DNA of 64,000 bases from Owenia fusiformis. Its lineage: Eukaryota; Annelida; Polychaeta; Sabellida; Oweniidae. The notes under the pieces were generated by a model. The model ran no database searches. It was not told the origin of the DNA and worked only from the letters and a program-made list of their open reading frames with translations. The stretch spans positions 15,919,513 through 15,983,512 of the forward strand of contig CAIIXF020000004.1 in NCBI GenBank assembly GCA_903813345.2. The letters run 5' to 3'. Both the position numbers and the translations under genes were made by a program. Shown one piece after another: positions 25,901 through 35,635 of the stretch (position 1 is its first letter; each line of letters starts with the position of its first letter).

Positions 25901-28373
25901 TTTCAAAACCAAGTTTTGATGATATCAAACTTTCTCTGAAAAGATGACAATAAAATGCAAAATATAATACTACATACGAACTATAAGTAGCAGGTCCGTA
26001 GCCAGCTATTACCTAGGGGGGGGGGGGGGGGGGGGGAGTTCACTTAAAAAAATCCAGGGGAGTTCATATTTGACAACGTTGGCCCAAAATCACTCAGAAT
26101 GGTAAAACTACACGAGAATGAATGAATCGGAGTTGGACCAACGTGTATGAATATTATAGTGAACTATTTCAATTTCTTATATTCTTTTAAAACATACATT
26201 ACCTTAGAGATTTGTCATTTTCATTTTCTGTTTCTTCATCAAAAGACAAAGTTGTAAATTCCTAGAAATAAAGAACAATACTGTAGGTGTCTCTTGAATA
26301 TATCGGACGATTAAATGATACATAAACCATTTCTTTAAAATATGGATAGGATTGGAGATATGGAGTCATATTCAATTATTGATTTCAGGAATGATCACGG
26401 ATCGTATATAATGTTTAAGTTCTTACCCGCTCGAGTCCTTGTGTAGAAAACCACTAAAATGTAAAGAAAACGGAAAGCATTAAAGATTCCCAAACAACTT
26501 ATGAAATAAAATTTGTGTTCCTTGTCATGAGGTGTTTTTGTACAAAATCATTTGATTCTAAGCTGCATTACCCTGGTAAGATTTATGTAGCTTTTTGCTA
26601 AGAGAATTCCGAGAAGTTTTAAGCCACGGGTATCTTTAACGTTTTATTGGAACTAATATATGTATTATTTGATTCACATGAATACGCCACGGTACTGAAT
26701 ACGTTACGTTTGACTGAAAACGAGAGTGCAAATCCCCTTATTAATCAGAAACCGAAATGATACATGTAGGATTTCATACGTTCATAATTCTTTAGCACTG
26801 TTTTACGTACATCAGCTAATGATCCGAGGATTTCGTCTCTTTCTTCCCGAATAGCATCAGAATTGTCACTGATCTCTCTATACTTTTGTATAAAGGATTT
26901 CAGTTGAATCTTCATCTGAAATGAACAAGCATTACTAAGCAAGGTTTTACACTACAAACAAACAAACAAACAAACGAACAAATTAACAAACAAAACGCCA
27001 TGGAAATTTTTGATGCCGTCTGATTACCGATTCTTACCTTTATTAAAAATGTTTAATGTTATTTACTAATTTGGATTGTATAAAAACCATAGGAATGGTA
27101 ATCAATAAATAATCTTTTTTGTACCATACAGGATATTTTTACAAAATGTTACATTATTGTACATATTTATTAACCTAGTTTTTTAGGTAAGTTAAAAATA
27201 GTTTGTCATCTCCTCTTGTAGCCAATGAGGATTGGCACCAAAAATGCCATCTCGATATTATTTCGTTTTTTGGCGTGATTACGAAATTCAAAATCAAACA
27301 GTCGCTATTTTTTCAATTCGAGATTGCATTCTGGGAGCCAATTCTCTTTGCCTTATATCCTTTCTCTTACCTGGCCACCTTCCATTGAATTCACCTGGTC
27401 TGTGATGTCTGACAAGAGACTATCCTAAAACATCAATTCATATTGTGGGCCGTGAGTAGTGATTTCGCACTACATACATACGCACTCTTTAGTTTCTCAT
27501 ACTCTTCATTGTCAGGCACGATTTTTGAACATCTAAATTTTTTTGAAAAATCAGTTGACATGTACATTTATTTTAAATTTACTTTAATCGAAATTGCACC
27601 AATGTCTATATACATGTAGCTTCGGTAATTTTCAATCAAATCATGGATACAATACTTTTAAAACAAAAATGAAACAATAAAGACAAATAAACAAGTCTTA
27701 CCCCTTCTCCATCTTGATCGTATAACGTCTCAAATGTATCCATCGCCTGGAAAAAGTAAAAAATATAACATGTTTTTTTCTGGAGTGAGAAAGGATGTTG
27801 TCGTTTACCGTAAGTTGTACATAGTTTTCCAGGCACTCATTTTAAGCTTACAAATAATGGCGGTTTTTAAAAGGTGTGGCATACTATTAGCGGAGTATGG
27901 AATATGAAAATTTAAAAGTATACCAATGTTGGCAAATAAGATTAATATGAAAATGCTGCTGAATATGCCCATGAAATATCAACAGCCATGCCAAACATCT
28001 CCCCAAAAATGTAGTTCAGTAGTCGAAAGGACGGAAACAATGTTCTGGTCCTAAAATTTAGTATTTAAGATAATTATGCTATAAAATTAATGAAAATGCT
28101 TTTTGCATCAACTAGGCTACCTACCATTGTCATTCGTGTTGTAATAGTTTCCATCTCCGTGTGGATGATCGACTTCCCGTGCCTTTTGTATGGCATTTCC
28201 AAAGTCAATTCGTGGCTTATATTTGTGTTAGATACTTTCTCAGCTTGAAGTGTTAAATCTGGAGCAACTGGTGGTTTAAAATCCATTGACATTTGTGTGA
28301 TGTGGGGTTTCTTTGTCGTGCCCTTTATAGGGCGACCCCGCCCGGCACCTCCGGCCCTTGCAGGACCAACCAT
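1943..28373 (-). CDS. Unrecognised 1054-residue coiled-coil protein, 24 exons
   Basis: Start ATG at 28373 (A at -3, G at +4), stop TAG at 1943-1945. Exons: 28125-28373, 27702-27746, 27371-27424, 26780-26915, 26427-26437 (micro-exon), 26203-26261, 25831-25935, 25480-25535, 24903-25013, 24272-24375, 23824-23928, 22663-22785, 21434-21660, 20607-20771, 20217-20349, 20024-20068, 19669-19869, 19236-19427, 18282-18545, 17906-17995, 15003-15113, 14480-14609, 13947-14242, 1943-2095. All junctions are GT-AG, phases agree, and the total is 3165 bp. The N-terminus (about 1-80) is Gly/Lys-rich and non-helical. Residues about 118-345 and 387-516 are rich in heptad-like Leu/Glu/Lys and look coiled-coil, split by a Gln- and Asp-rich stretch (346-386, DGYDDDD). 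The C-terminal half is mixed, with a possible helical block at 708-795 and low-complexity Ser/Pro/Thr linkers. No signal peptide or membrane segment was seen. I could not assign a family; a ciliary or centrosomal role is only hinted at by the upstream X-box. The last exon, 11.9 kb away across a nested gene, is the least certain part. Confidence 0.8.
2520..2765 (+). repeat. Possible tRNA-derived SINE
   Basis: Contains GGGTTCAAACCC at about 2569, a good RNA polymerase III B-box/T-arm core, followed by unrelated body sequence (…TTCTAGCCAGGATAAAGATA) without coding potential. A matching A-box was not clearly found and no cloverleaf could be drawn, so a true tRNA gene is unlikely. It sits in the last intron of the coiled-coil gene, just upstream of the ankyrin gene. 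Confidence 0.3.
3233..3271 (+). promoter_or_regulatory. Overlapping upstream ORF at the ankyrin gene start
   Basis: ATG codons at 3233 and 3242 share a frame that overlaps the main start at 3250 and stops at TAA about 20 bp into the coding region, giving a 12-codon peptide. If the transcript begins upstream, this uORF could lower translation of the main frame. The transcription start is unknown. Confidence 0.4.
3250..7799 (+). CDS. Ankyrin-repeat and SOCS-box (ASB-type) protein
   Basis: Exons 3250-3441, 6621-7105 and 7313-7799 give 387 residues (1161 bp with stop). An in-frame TGA at 3226-3228 supports the ATG at 3250 (A at -3, G at +4). The protein begins MGNTKSK, a classic N-myristoylation motif (Gly2, Ser6, Lys7). 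About seven ankyrin repeats follow (HEAVSNGH, PLHIASELGH, ALHLAAQNGH, PLHKAI, VLHTAASYGQ, ALYLAVLVDH, ILAAQKGF). The last ~40 residues form a SOCS box, starting SLKDVSRRALR (BC-box pattern for Elongin C). The Cul5-box position reads LPRR rather than LP-hydrophobic-P. Family knowledge: ASB proteins are substrate receptors of Cullin-RING E3 ligases, with the ankyrin repeats binding the target. Membrane anchoring by myristate is an inference. Intron 1 ends in a 22-copy acceptor array; exon 2 is assigned to the last copy because earlier copies reach a stop. The whole gene lies inside, and opposite to, the last intron of the coiled-coil gene. Confidence 0.9.
3894..6710 (+). repeat. 22-copy, 128-bp tandem array of splice acceptor plus exon start
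   Basis: Each unit holds an intron 3' end (…CTATGTGTTTTAG), the exon start GAATGGGCCAATGTG and about 90 bp of ankyrin-coding sequence. Exon-start positions: 3934, 4062, 4190, 4318, 4446, 4574, 4702, 4830, 4958, 5086, 5214, 5342, 5469, 5597, 5725, 5853, 5981, 6109, 6237, 6365, 6493, 6621. Spacing is 128 bp except one 127-bp unit (5342 to 5469). Copies differ at few positions, mainly in the exon/intron joint (CTTCTCATCTGC versus CTTTACATTGGC and variants). The last copy alone continues into real exon sequence (CTTCTCATTGCCC). 128 is not a multiple of three, so the array cannot be read through; entering at any upstream copy ends at ATG-TGA in the next unit. Confidence 0.97.
7839..7851 (+). terminator. 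Poly(A) signals of the ankyrin gene
   Basis: Two canonical AATAAA hexamers at 7839-7844 and 7846-7851, 40-50 bp after the TAA stop. This gives a very short 3' UTR. Confidence 0.7.
9836..10953 (+). mobile_element. Pearl-like/Helitron-like element with satellite core
   Basis: The left end (GTCACCACCAAAAGTGGTGACATATTG… as two inverted halves) and right end (GGTGGTGACATTTTG… TATTAATGCC) match the ends of shorter copies at 49796, 51659 and 56797. Between them lies a core of about six irregular repeats (anchor CATCTAC near 9993, 10161, 10392, 10538, 10671, 10797). This plan of conserved flanks around a variable number of tandem core repeats is that of oyster 'pearl' non-autonomous Helitron-like elements; the family link is inferred. 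Imperfectly similar TTTCCCCCT blocks flank both sides. Confidence 0.5.
12763..12999. mobile_element. Tc1/mariner-type MITE, 237 bp
   Basis: The ends CTGGGTGTCC and GGACACCCTG are inverted and each is flanked by TA, the usual Tc1/mariner target duplication. There is no coding sequence inside. It lies in the last intron of the coiled-coil gene. Confidence 0.65.
17037..17345. repeat. 21-bp minisatellite
   Basis: Tandem copies of about 21 bp (AATATCAGTCCTATTGTATTA and variants, some with GAATATGAGTCATATT). Because the period is a multiple of three, one plus-strand frame stays open for 102 codons as a 7-residue repeat (NISPIIL). It lies inside an intron of the coiled-coil gene and lacks gene context, so it is not called as a CDS. 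Confidence 0.85.
21180..21254. repeat. Tandem duplication of about 41 bp
   Basis: TGAAAGTGTTTCTTCCTTTA followed by CAAAAAGCAACA occurs twice in succession. It lies in an intron of the coiled-coil gene. A nearby (AAAC)n tract lies at about 21011-21040. Confidence 0.7.
26427..26437 (-). CDS. 11-nt micro-exon of the coiled-coil gene
   Basis: Exon 4 ends one base into a codon (GAA C|gtatg). Exon 6 is open only when entered in phase 0; direct joining of exon 4 to exon 6 reaches a stop. The 11 bases between an acceptor (ctacacaag) and a strong donor (gtaagaac) restore the frame and add R-L-E-R, continuing the heptad pattern as NYERLEREF. An alternative longer exon from the attttag acceptor at about 26453 breaks the frame downstream, so the short form was chosen. 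Confidence 0.6.
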
Positions 28374-29853
28374 TTTTCTATATTGCAGCTGATATCATTA
28401 TCCAGTTCACATATTGCAAAATCTATTTCGTTTTATTATTGTTTTGTTATTGTTTTAGAAACATTTATCTCCGCGGCAACTACACTCGGCGTCACATAGT
28501 TTAGTACTGACGTCATATGCACAATGTATCTTACTATATGACGTATTTGGTTACCAAAACAGATATAGACCTATGCTTCCATGGCAACACTGTCAACCAA
28601 TAAGTAACTAGGTAAAAGCATTGAGATTTGTAAATTAAAAAAAGATGTCGTGGGTCTATTCAAAACAAATCAATCTGCGGATTTGATACCAAATCGGGCA
28701 AAATCTTGTGGTTTATCTTGCCATTGCTGTGTAATTTCATAACAAAATAAATCTAGATTTGGTCGTCCAATTACTGCTCACATATTAATATTGGTTTAAA
28801 AATTAATCTTTGATGATCTTTATTATTTCCCGGATTATTTGTAACATCAAATATTTTTTATCTTTTATGGGGGCCTTTTATATTTACAATGTAGAATCGG
28901 TCCAAAATGATGATTATATGTAAATTAACCAAATAGGATTATCTAACAGTTAGCCTCTGGTAACAGTGATTCATAAATTGAGAAATGTGAAAAATAAACA
29001 GAAAAGTTTGGAGAAATGTCTAACTTTTCTGGATGTAATAAAATATGTTAGATATAATGTCATCATGACCTTTGTCGGATTTATCTTCAAATTATTTCAT
29101 GGTTGTAGAACAAATCTATTATCCGTGTTTCAGTGTATACTGTACTTCCTTTCATAAGTTTGGAAAATAACCTGAAGTCTCCTTTAGGACCACTTGATAA
29201 AGTCAGTCACAGAAGTAACCAAACACTTAAGAAATTACAAAAGGGAGAGCACCGATGTCATACAACAGGAAATGGCCGAGCGAACTTCCGATCTTATTTA
29301 GAGTTAGGGTTAAAAATTATTCGGCCATCTTCGACTTCCCCTCATCTCCGTGCTTGTTTCTTACAAATCAATATTTGATTGTGGATGCAAGGTCAGTGCA
29401 TTTACAGTTTGATGCAAATCCCCGGGAAATATCCAGACGGTCACTTATGTTTTACTAGCCCTTGTTTTTGTGGCTTTGCGTAAGTATTATTGAAGCTTGG
29501 GCGTATTTTATACGGAATTAGGAAATAAGATGGATTTAGGAAGATCCTATTATAACCCGATGAGTGTATCTTCGTATGCTTTTGAACGTTTCCAGTAACA
29601 TTGGAAATACCTTGGTGAGTGTTTATAAGTTATTTATTCTTTTCATTTAGTTTTAATTACTTAATTTATAAATTTTAAAATATGGAAGCATCTTTTGAAT
29701 GAAAACTTTATATTTTAGTTGATCATTAATATGTTCTCGGTGGAAAAGTTACCACATATGTTTAACTTAAAGTCAATCTAAAAATGGGTAACAATTTATA
29801 GCTAGGAATAATCATCATGCATAATATAAAACTATATATCAATATTTTTTCAG
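28374..29853. other. Divergent intergenic interval, with probable 5' UTR exon of the EGF gene
   Basis: This stretch separates the coiled-coil gene (minus) from the secreted EGF gene (plus). It holds the X-box-like site and no convincing protein-coding exon; the small ORFs here show no family features and no splice context. A donor-like site (cttg|gtgagt, exon end about 29614) followed by an acceptor at 29853 suggests a non-coding first exon of the EGF gene. Its 5' end cannot be fixed from sequence. Confidence 0.5.
28575..28588. promoter_or_regulatory. RFX X-box-like palindrome upstream of the coiled-coil gene
   Basis: GCTTCCATGGCAAC matches the X-box consensus bound by RFX transcription factors (two half-sites around AT). 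It lies about 200 bp upstream of the minus-strand start codon at 28373, the usual distance for ciliary-gene X-boxes. A weaker half-site (GTTACCAAAAC) lies at about 28551. Known biology: RFX factors drive many cilium genes. Inference: the coiled-coil gene may be one. The site lies in the 1.5 kb divergent interval, so it could also serve the plus-strand EGF gene. Confidence 0.5.
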
Positions 29854-29877
29854 ATCCAAAAAATACCAAGACCGAGG

Positions 29878-32800
29878 ATGTTTAAAGTATTTATAATTGT
29901 TTGCTTATTTGGAGGTAAGACATATTATCATTTTTATTTTATTAACATGATTAAGTGAGCGGAAATTCCATACAAACTAAATCCAGTCCTTGATCCTGGA
30001 AAACTAAAATATCTTCGCAAAAATATAATCGATTAAGAATGAAGAAAATCAATATATTTCATGAAAAAACTGGTATATGATACGATAGCCATTTCTGTAA
30101 GACGGAAACTAAAGGTAAACGTAATACAAAATGGCGTCACATTTTGAAACGCATGAACCAAGTCAACTTCCGGTATATTTCATCATACACATTAATATAT
30201 TTCTTTCAGGCGTTGTTTCACAGTGCAACCCCAATCCTTGTGATCCTGGGTTATGTATTCCATGGAACAGTGGGTACGAATGTGTCTGTCCGTCAAATAG
30301 GGCAGGAACAAACTGCACTGAAGGTAACATTTCAATATATTATGTACAAGGGGTACAATTAACGGATGTGCAATGTAATACGAAATAGACACAAGGGCGA
30401 AATACAATGTTGATATTTTCATACCGAGGGGTACTAAAATTTTAAATACAGTATTTGTACATTTAGGTTACACAATAGATCTAATCATAAACATGTGAAC
30501 CCATATTAATATGTGTATTTTCTCCTACTTATCATTTTGAAGTTTTATTGAAATCATGAAATCACAAGTAAATATTATTTCAATCATTTTTGTAAAAATA
30601 GTTTGAGTCATTATTGATATTGTTTATTTTAGCTGTCACTACACCTGCGGCATGCGATTGTCAGTGGACAACGAATAGTAAGCTTTATATTTTAGTTAAT
30701 TTGGTATGCACTTTTATGGTTCAAAATGTGTGTCAGCTCATTAAACATTAAATAGTTGCTTGTTTGTTTTTGACCGAATATCAGGTACTTTAATTAAAAT
30801 CGGTCATTTTAGAGCAAGTTTTCATGCTATTTGAAAACACTTATGTTTATCATTAATAAGTTGACTACATATAACACCTTAGATATAGTAGAACAACAAC
30901 TACGTATACAAAATATGACATAATAAGGGTAGGCTATATTTAGAATTATTATTTCATCTTAAATGAATTATGATTTCAGATGACGCATGTAGTTCCAATC
31001 CATGTTTTGGAGAGGCATCTGTTTGTATGAACACATTTGGAGACACCTATAAATGTCTATGTCCACCCAATTCACACGGAGACAGATGCGAACATGGTAT
31101 GTACTAAACGGGAGTCTCATTTCTCTAACTCAAAAGACCCGAATCTAGAAATGAGAGTTTTTCAAACGATTAACGTTCAAAATACACTATGAGTAATTAT
31201 ATAATTCTAAATTAATTCATCATTCAACATTATATAATTTGTCAAAATGAAAAGGTTATACATGATCGAAATGAGCTATTTGAAGCCATCATGAATCTGT
31301 AGATTGTATCAGTGGTGCTGAACTGTTAAATGCCGATACTGATTTTTTTTATAAGGGGCTTAATTCGCAGCTGATCTGATGTTCTAATCAACTTAGATGA
31401 TATGGCAATATGAGATTTAAAAACCTGAACATTTTACACAAAAAGTCCCTTTAAACCATATGAAATTGAAAAAAATATTTGATTTCAGCTGAAGCCTGTG
31501 TAAAATGTGAAAGTAACAAATATAGGTACAAGGAGTGCAATATAACAGAAGACCTCGTGGATTTCATGACGTTCACCTCAGTAAGGGTAGAAAATAGGTT
31601 ATCAAGGTTAGTTCGTTTCCTGTTAGAGTGTCTTTAATGTCTGGGGGTAAGGGTATGCACTGAACGAAAACGTAAAAATTGCTTGCGAAAGTAAGATAAT
31701 GATCACCCTTGTCTTATGTGCGAGCTTAAATAATTAATAGAGAAGACACAAATTTGATAATATTTATTTTAAGCTATAAAATTTATTGGTTTAGATACAG
31801 TGTCTATAAGACTGTGTGCGAAAAACGTCTAACGTTAAAGCAACAGGTCTACCAAGGTATTTCATATGCCAAATTGTATATTAAGACACAAAAATGTTAT
31901 AAATTGCTGGATCAAGGGGATTTAAAACATAAGCTACTTTCCCAATCGTTCAGCTTGGTTATTATTCGTTTTATTTGACTTGTATTGTTACATAATCCCA
32001 ACAATTATTACATATTTGTCATTTCTCAATTTTAAATGAAAAGCTTAATGCAGTGTTAATTTGTCTATTGTAATTGAATATTTTATGCTTGTAGGCGACG
32101 ATGCCAGCTTGATAGGTATGGTTTGAACGACACTGGCGTTTGGGTTGCAGATGGGTGTCGGGCATTGTTCTGTCTGGCCTACAATCTCGGTATGTCGGTT
32201 AACCCTTAATTGGACTTTTGTTTTTTACACCTTCTTAAGGATTTTGGGGTCCATTAATTTCCTTCGTTGAAGAGATGATCAATGTACGAAATTTACATCA
32301 ATATAATATAAAATCTAGTTTTTGTAACAAAATATGAGTTTGATTAAATTTTACTAATGACTACATTGCCTTTGGTTTTCATAAGTTATACTCATTGATT
32401 TTGTGCACATCTGAGTGGTAAGTTATATTTATGAATAAACAATACTGATTTTACTAGAAAATGGTTAACTAAATAAACTTGTGAATTATGAGACTATGTT
32501 GACTGTTGAGTTACAATTATTATTATGTGTTTAGATGCATGCAAAAATAACCCATGTTTGGCAAATGAAACCTGCATCAATAACCTGGATAGCTATACCT
32601 GCCTTGGTAAGTAACTTCGCATTAAATCATATTATAAGTAGAAAAGGCGTTGGTGTAGGTGTTGGATAATGCATTGTATGTGCACAGTTAAACGTTGAGT
32701 CTGAAGGGCGAATTTTAAACTAGCAAATACTTAAATGAGTGCATTATTTCGCATATAATGAATAGGTTTTGTCCTGGAAAGAGATACTTTGACAAAATAA

Positions 32801-34955
32801 GATAACCTTGGCTAATCTTTACTCTGATTGGTTGGAAAATGATAATTCATCTCTTGCTGTGTATGGATACAAGATGATGAATAACTTGGCGAATAAACAT
32901 AGAATAAAAATACAAATAAAGACTACTGTTCATTGAAACAATTACATCATTTATCGTGATTTCTTCGTAAATGACATGTAACGTACATTAGAATGTAGTG
33001 TTTCCATATAAAATCAGACTTTTCTTCAAATATCATAGTTATTACATATTATGCCATTTACGTCCATTTTAGACCCTAGTACACCAGCAGGTGATATATG
33101 TACGAATGAGCCATGTAAGAATGGTGCTACTTGTCAGGTGACATCTGCTACGGAATACACATGCACTTGTCCGCCTGGATATACTGGCATAACATGTGAA
33201 ACTGGTAAGGAAAACCATACGTGGTTATATCCATACATTCTCTAAAAAGTCTTTCAAATCTTCATTTTTTAATATACTTGGGTTAACCGGAAATTTTATA
33301 CAGATATCACTAATAGTTTCTTTATATTGTATGCTAAATAAGGATAGTTTGATTTAGGTTGCTATTGTAACTGGTAAGCTATCTATTCACAATTCTGTAA
33401 ATACTACTCAGATCTTACATGTTTATAAATGAGCTAATGAATTGATGAGCAATACTAAATAGTATTAATTTGAGATTGAGTGTACGTGATTTAGACCCAA
33501 GTACACCAGTAAGTGATATATGCACTAATGAGCTGTACTTTTCTCATATTTGACAAAAGTCGGTGTATTATTTTCTCGTTTAATTGCATGGCGAAATAAA
33601 TTACTCCAAACACAATTTGGACAATTTAACTTTTTCTTATTATCACAAACACTTAGCCATCAAAGTATATTGGTATGGAGCTTCATGTCAAGTGATATCT
33701 GCTATGGAATCTGCTATTTCTGTTTGAGAGGAAATACCAATTGCCCTTATATATAATATGTATACCTGTTTATAGTGATCCAATTGATCATTACAACCAA
33801 TCAGTGGAACAATGATGATGCTGAAATAGTTACCAGCTATGCCCAAATCTTCTCGAAGGAGGCTCTCCCAGTTGGAACTGGTGGTGCGCTGATACAATAC
33901 ACAGACTTCATTACGATCAATCTTACGGATTCACCTTCAAAGTTTTATCAGGTTAGCTAATTTGTATTCACATTACCAGGTACGCGTAAAACCAATCAAT
34001 TTCTCACTTATGGAATTGAATTCATTGATTATCTGATAAACCCGTCAACTTCCTACATTTCTTTAGTTTTATAGGAGCAGACATGTGTCATACGGCAATC
34101 TCTTAATATTTGAACTTCTCATGACTTCATTGAAGTCTCGAACAGCTAGCTTGAACAATTAAATTAATGTTAGTTGTCCAATTGTTCTTACGGAAGACAT
34201 GATCTTACCTCGGAAAAATCTATTTTACCGTCTTTTATTCCCGTGCTTTTATTGTTCTTTTGATAAAATGATAACATCATATTTTGTCCTTCAGAAATCT
34301 TTTTATTTCTAGTTTATCAACAATTATTGTATGTTTTTATTAGGTGCCGTTTTATGGGGAATACTCGGTGTATATGTACCGGGATACAGACAAGAATGGG
34401 CTTATCAATAAAAACGATGAGGGGACAAAGGCAATCGTAGATGTCCAAGCCGCCATTGCTCTTGTCACTGGCGATGGTACCTCCCTCGTTGGACTTCATG
34501 ACGTTGAGCTTTGCCCATTATCCATCAGTGCTACCAATGTACCTGGAAACGATGGTACACGGTCATTTTACTGCGCTGTATTTGCACCGGGGGATGGCAC
34601 GTATGATTGTACAGAACAGCCAGTTCTGTTTGTTTATGCAGGACTCGTACAATGTGCAGGGGGAACGTGCTTTACTATCGGAGCAGCTAATGTCCCAGAT
34701 GCAGGTGTAAGTAGGGGAAACACATACCCCGTGCCAGGAAACTACAGACTGGTGTGCCCGATCCTTGATAACATCGATCCTGCGCCACCTACTAATAATG
34801 GTGACTTCTTTGGTCTCACAAATGCCGGTTTCGTAACCGTGAATGCATTCGACACGGCAGCTTGCAATCCCAGCTACACTGTTAGTGGAGCTGCAACAGA
34901 TGTCCACGGCGCTGCTGTCAGATGGACAAAGTCAGGATCTTGCCCAGCTCCCTAA
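29878..34955 (+). CDS. Secreted EGF-repeat protein with DUF3011-like and EF-hand-like modules
   Basis: Exons 29878-29914, 30210-30323, 30633-30677, 30980-31096, 31489-31606, 32095-32189, 32535-32606, 33073-33204, 33776-33951, 34344-34955 give 505 residues. All the EGF-type exons join in phase 1, as expected for shuffled extracellular modules. A signal peptide ([16 protein letters not shown]) precedes EGF1 (about 17-50). EGF2 is at 66-104, a half-EGF lacking its last cysteines at 176-199, and a full EGF at 206-243 ending GYTGITC. Residues 105-175 carry [12 protein letters not shown] and [12 protein letters not shown], resembling the DUF3011 pattern. The C-terminal ~260 residues are cysteine-containing and unassigned, with a loop at 316-327 ([12 protein letters not shown]) that fits the EF-hand calcium-binding consensus apart from Asp at position 12. 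Several N-glycosylation sequons are present. An extracellular-matrix or biomineral role is possible but not shown. Confidence 0.9.
33495..33735 (+). pseudogene. Relic duplicate of the EGF exon, split by an insertion
   Basis: An acceptor-like TTTAG is followed by about 40 bp nearly identical to the start of exon 33073-33204 (ACCCAAGTACACCAG…GATATATGCACTAATGAG). Homology then stops, resuming at about 33673 (CTTCATGTCAAGTGATATCTGC) after roughly 135 bp of unrelated DNA. The frame hits a stop just inside the insertion and the donor is lost. It is a dead tandem copy of an EGF module; the insert has no clear terminal repeats. Confidence 0.8.
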
Positions 34956-35493
34956 CTATTCCTACATAATGTACTCTTTCTCAACCTAGCACCTAGATGA
35001 CCTCTACGAGATCAATGATTGTGTTTATCTTGATTAGGCTTGTTTTGTGAACTGAGGTTTAGGTTTCCAAAAAGACTTTCCAAGAATATTTCACCCTCAA
35101 AAACATGAAATCACAAGAAGAATGAGTACTGCTGTAGCTCTTTGCTTGGCAAATGATCAAAAGTATAATCAACAATATATCATCTAAATATAATATTTCG
35201 TCAGTTGATGTACTAAACAAGTTTAAGGCGCATCTGTATAAAGGATTTGTCTCCTGAGCTGAAGTAATTGATCTAAATGATGGATTTTCTAAATATGATG
35301 TGTGGATGTGTTTTCATTGACTGATGTATTGGTGCAGAATATCGAATACTGTATATAAATATGGGAAACGTGACTGTAAGCGAGCGCAAAATATGTACAT
35401 TGTGACTTTTATTCTAAAGATAATTTCTATTTTTGGGTTGTCTACGAATATCCCATTCTTAACAATACTAAAATGTATATTTTGAATTTTCTT

Positions 35494-35531
35494 AATAAAA
35501 ACAAATTGTCTTAATATTTTTGTTATTTATT
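35494..35531. terminator. Facing poly(A) signals of the two EGF genes
   Basis: AATAAA on the plus strand at 35494-35499 is about 540 bp after the plus-strand stop (34955). AATAAA on the minus strand at 35526-35531 is about 105 bp after the minus-strand distal stop (35636). Cleavage 10-30 bp beyond each would make the two 3' UTRs overlap by a few tens of bases. Confidence 0.65.
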
Positions 35532-35635
35532 AAAAATATGTCAGCCATACAATAACAATAATGTCATTCATATTAAACCTTTTTAAATAACTGAACTGTA
35601 TATCAGCTTATGATTTTAAGCAATGGCAAATACAC

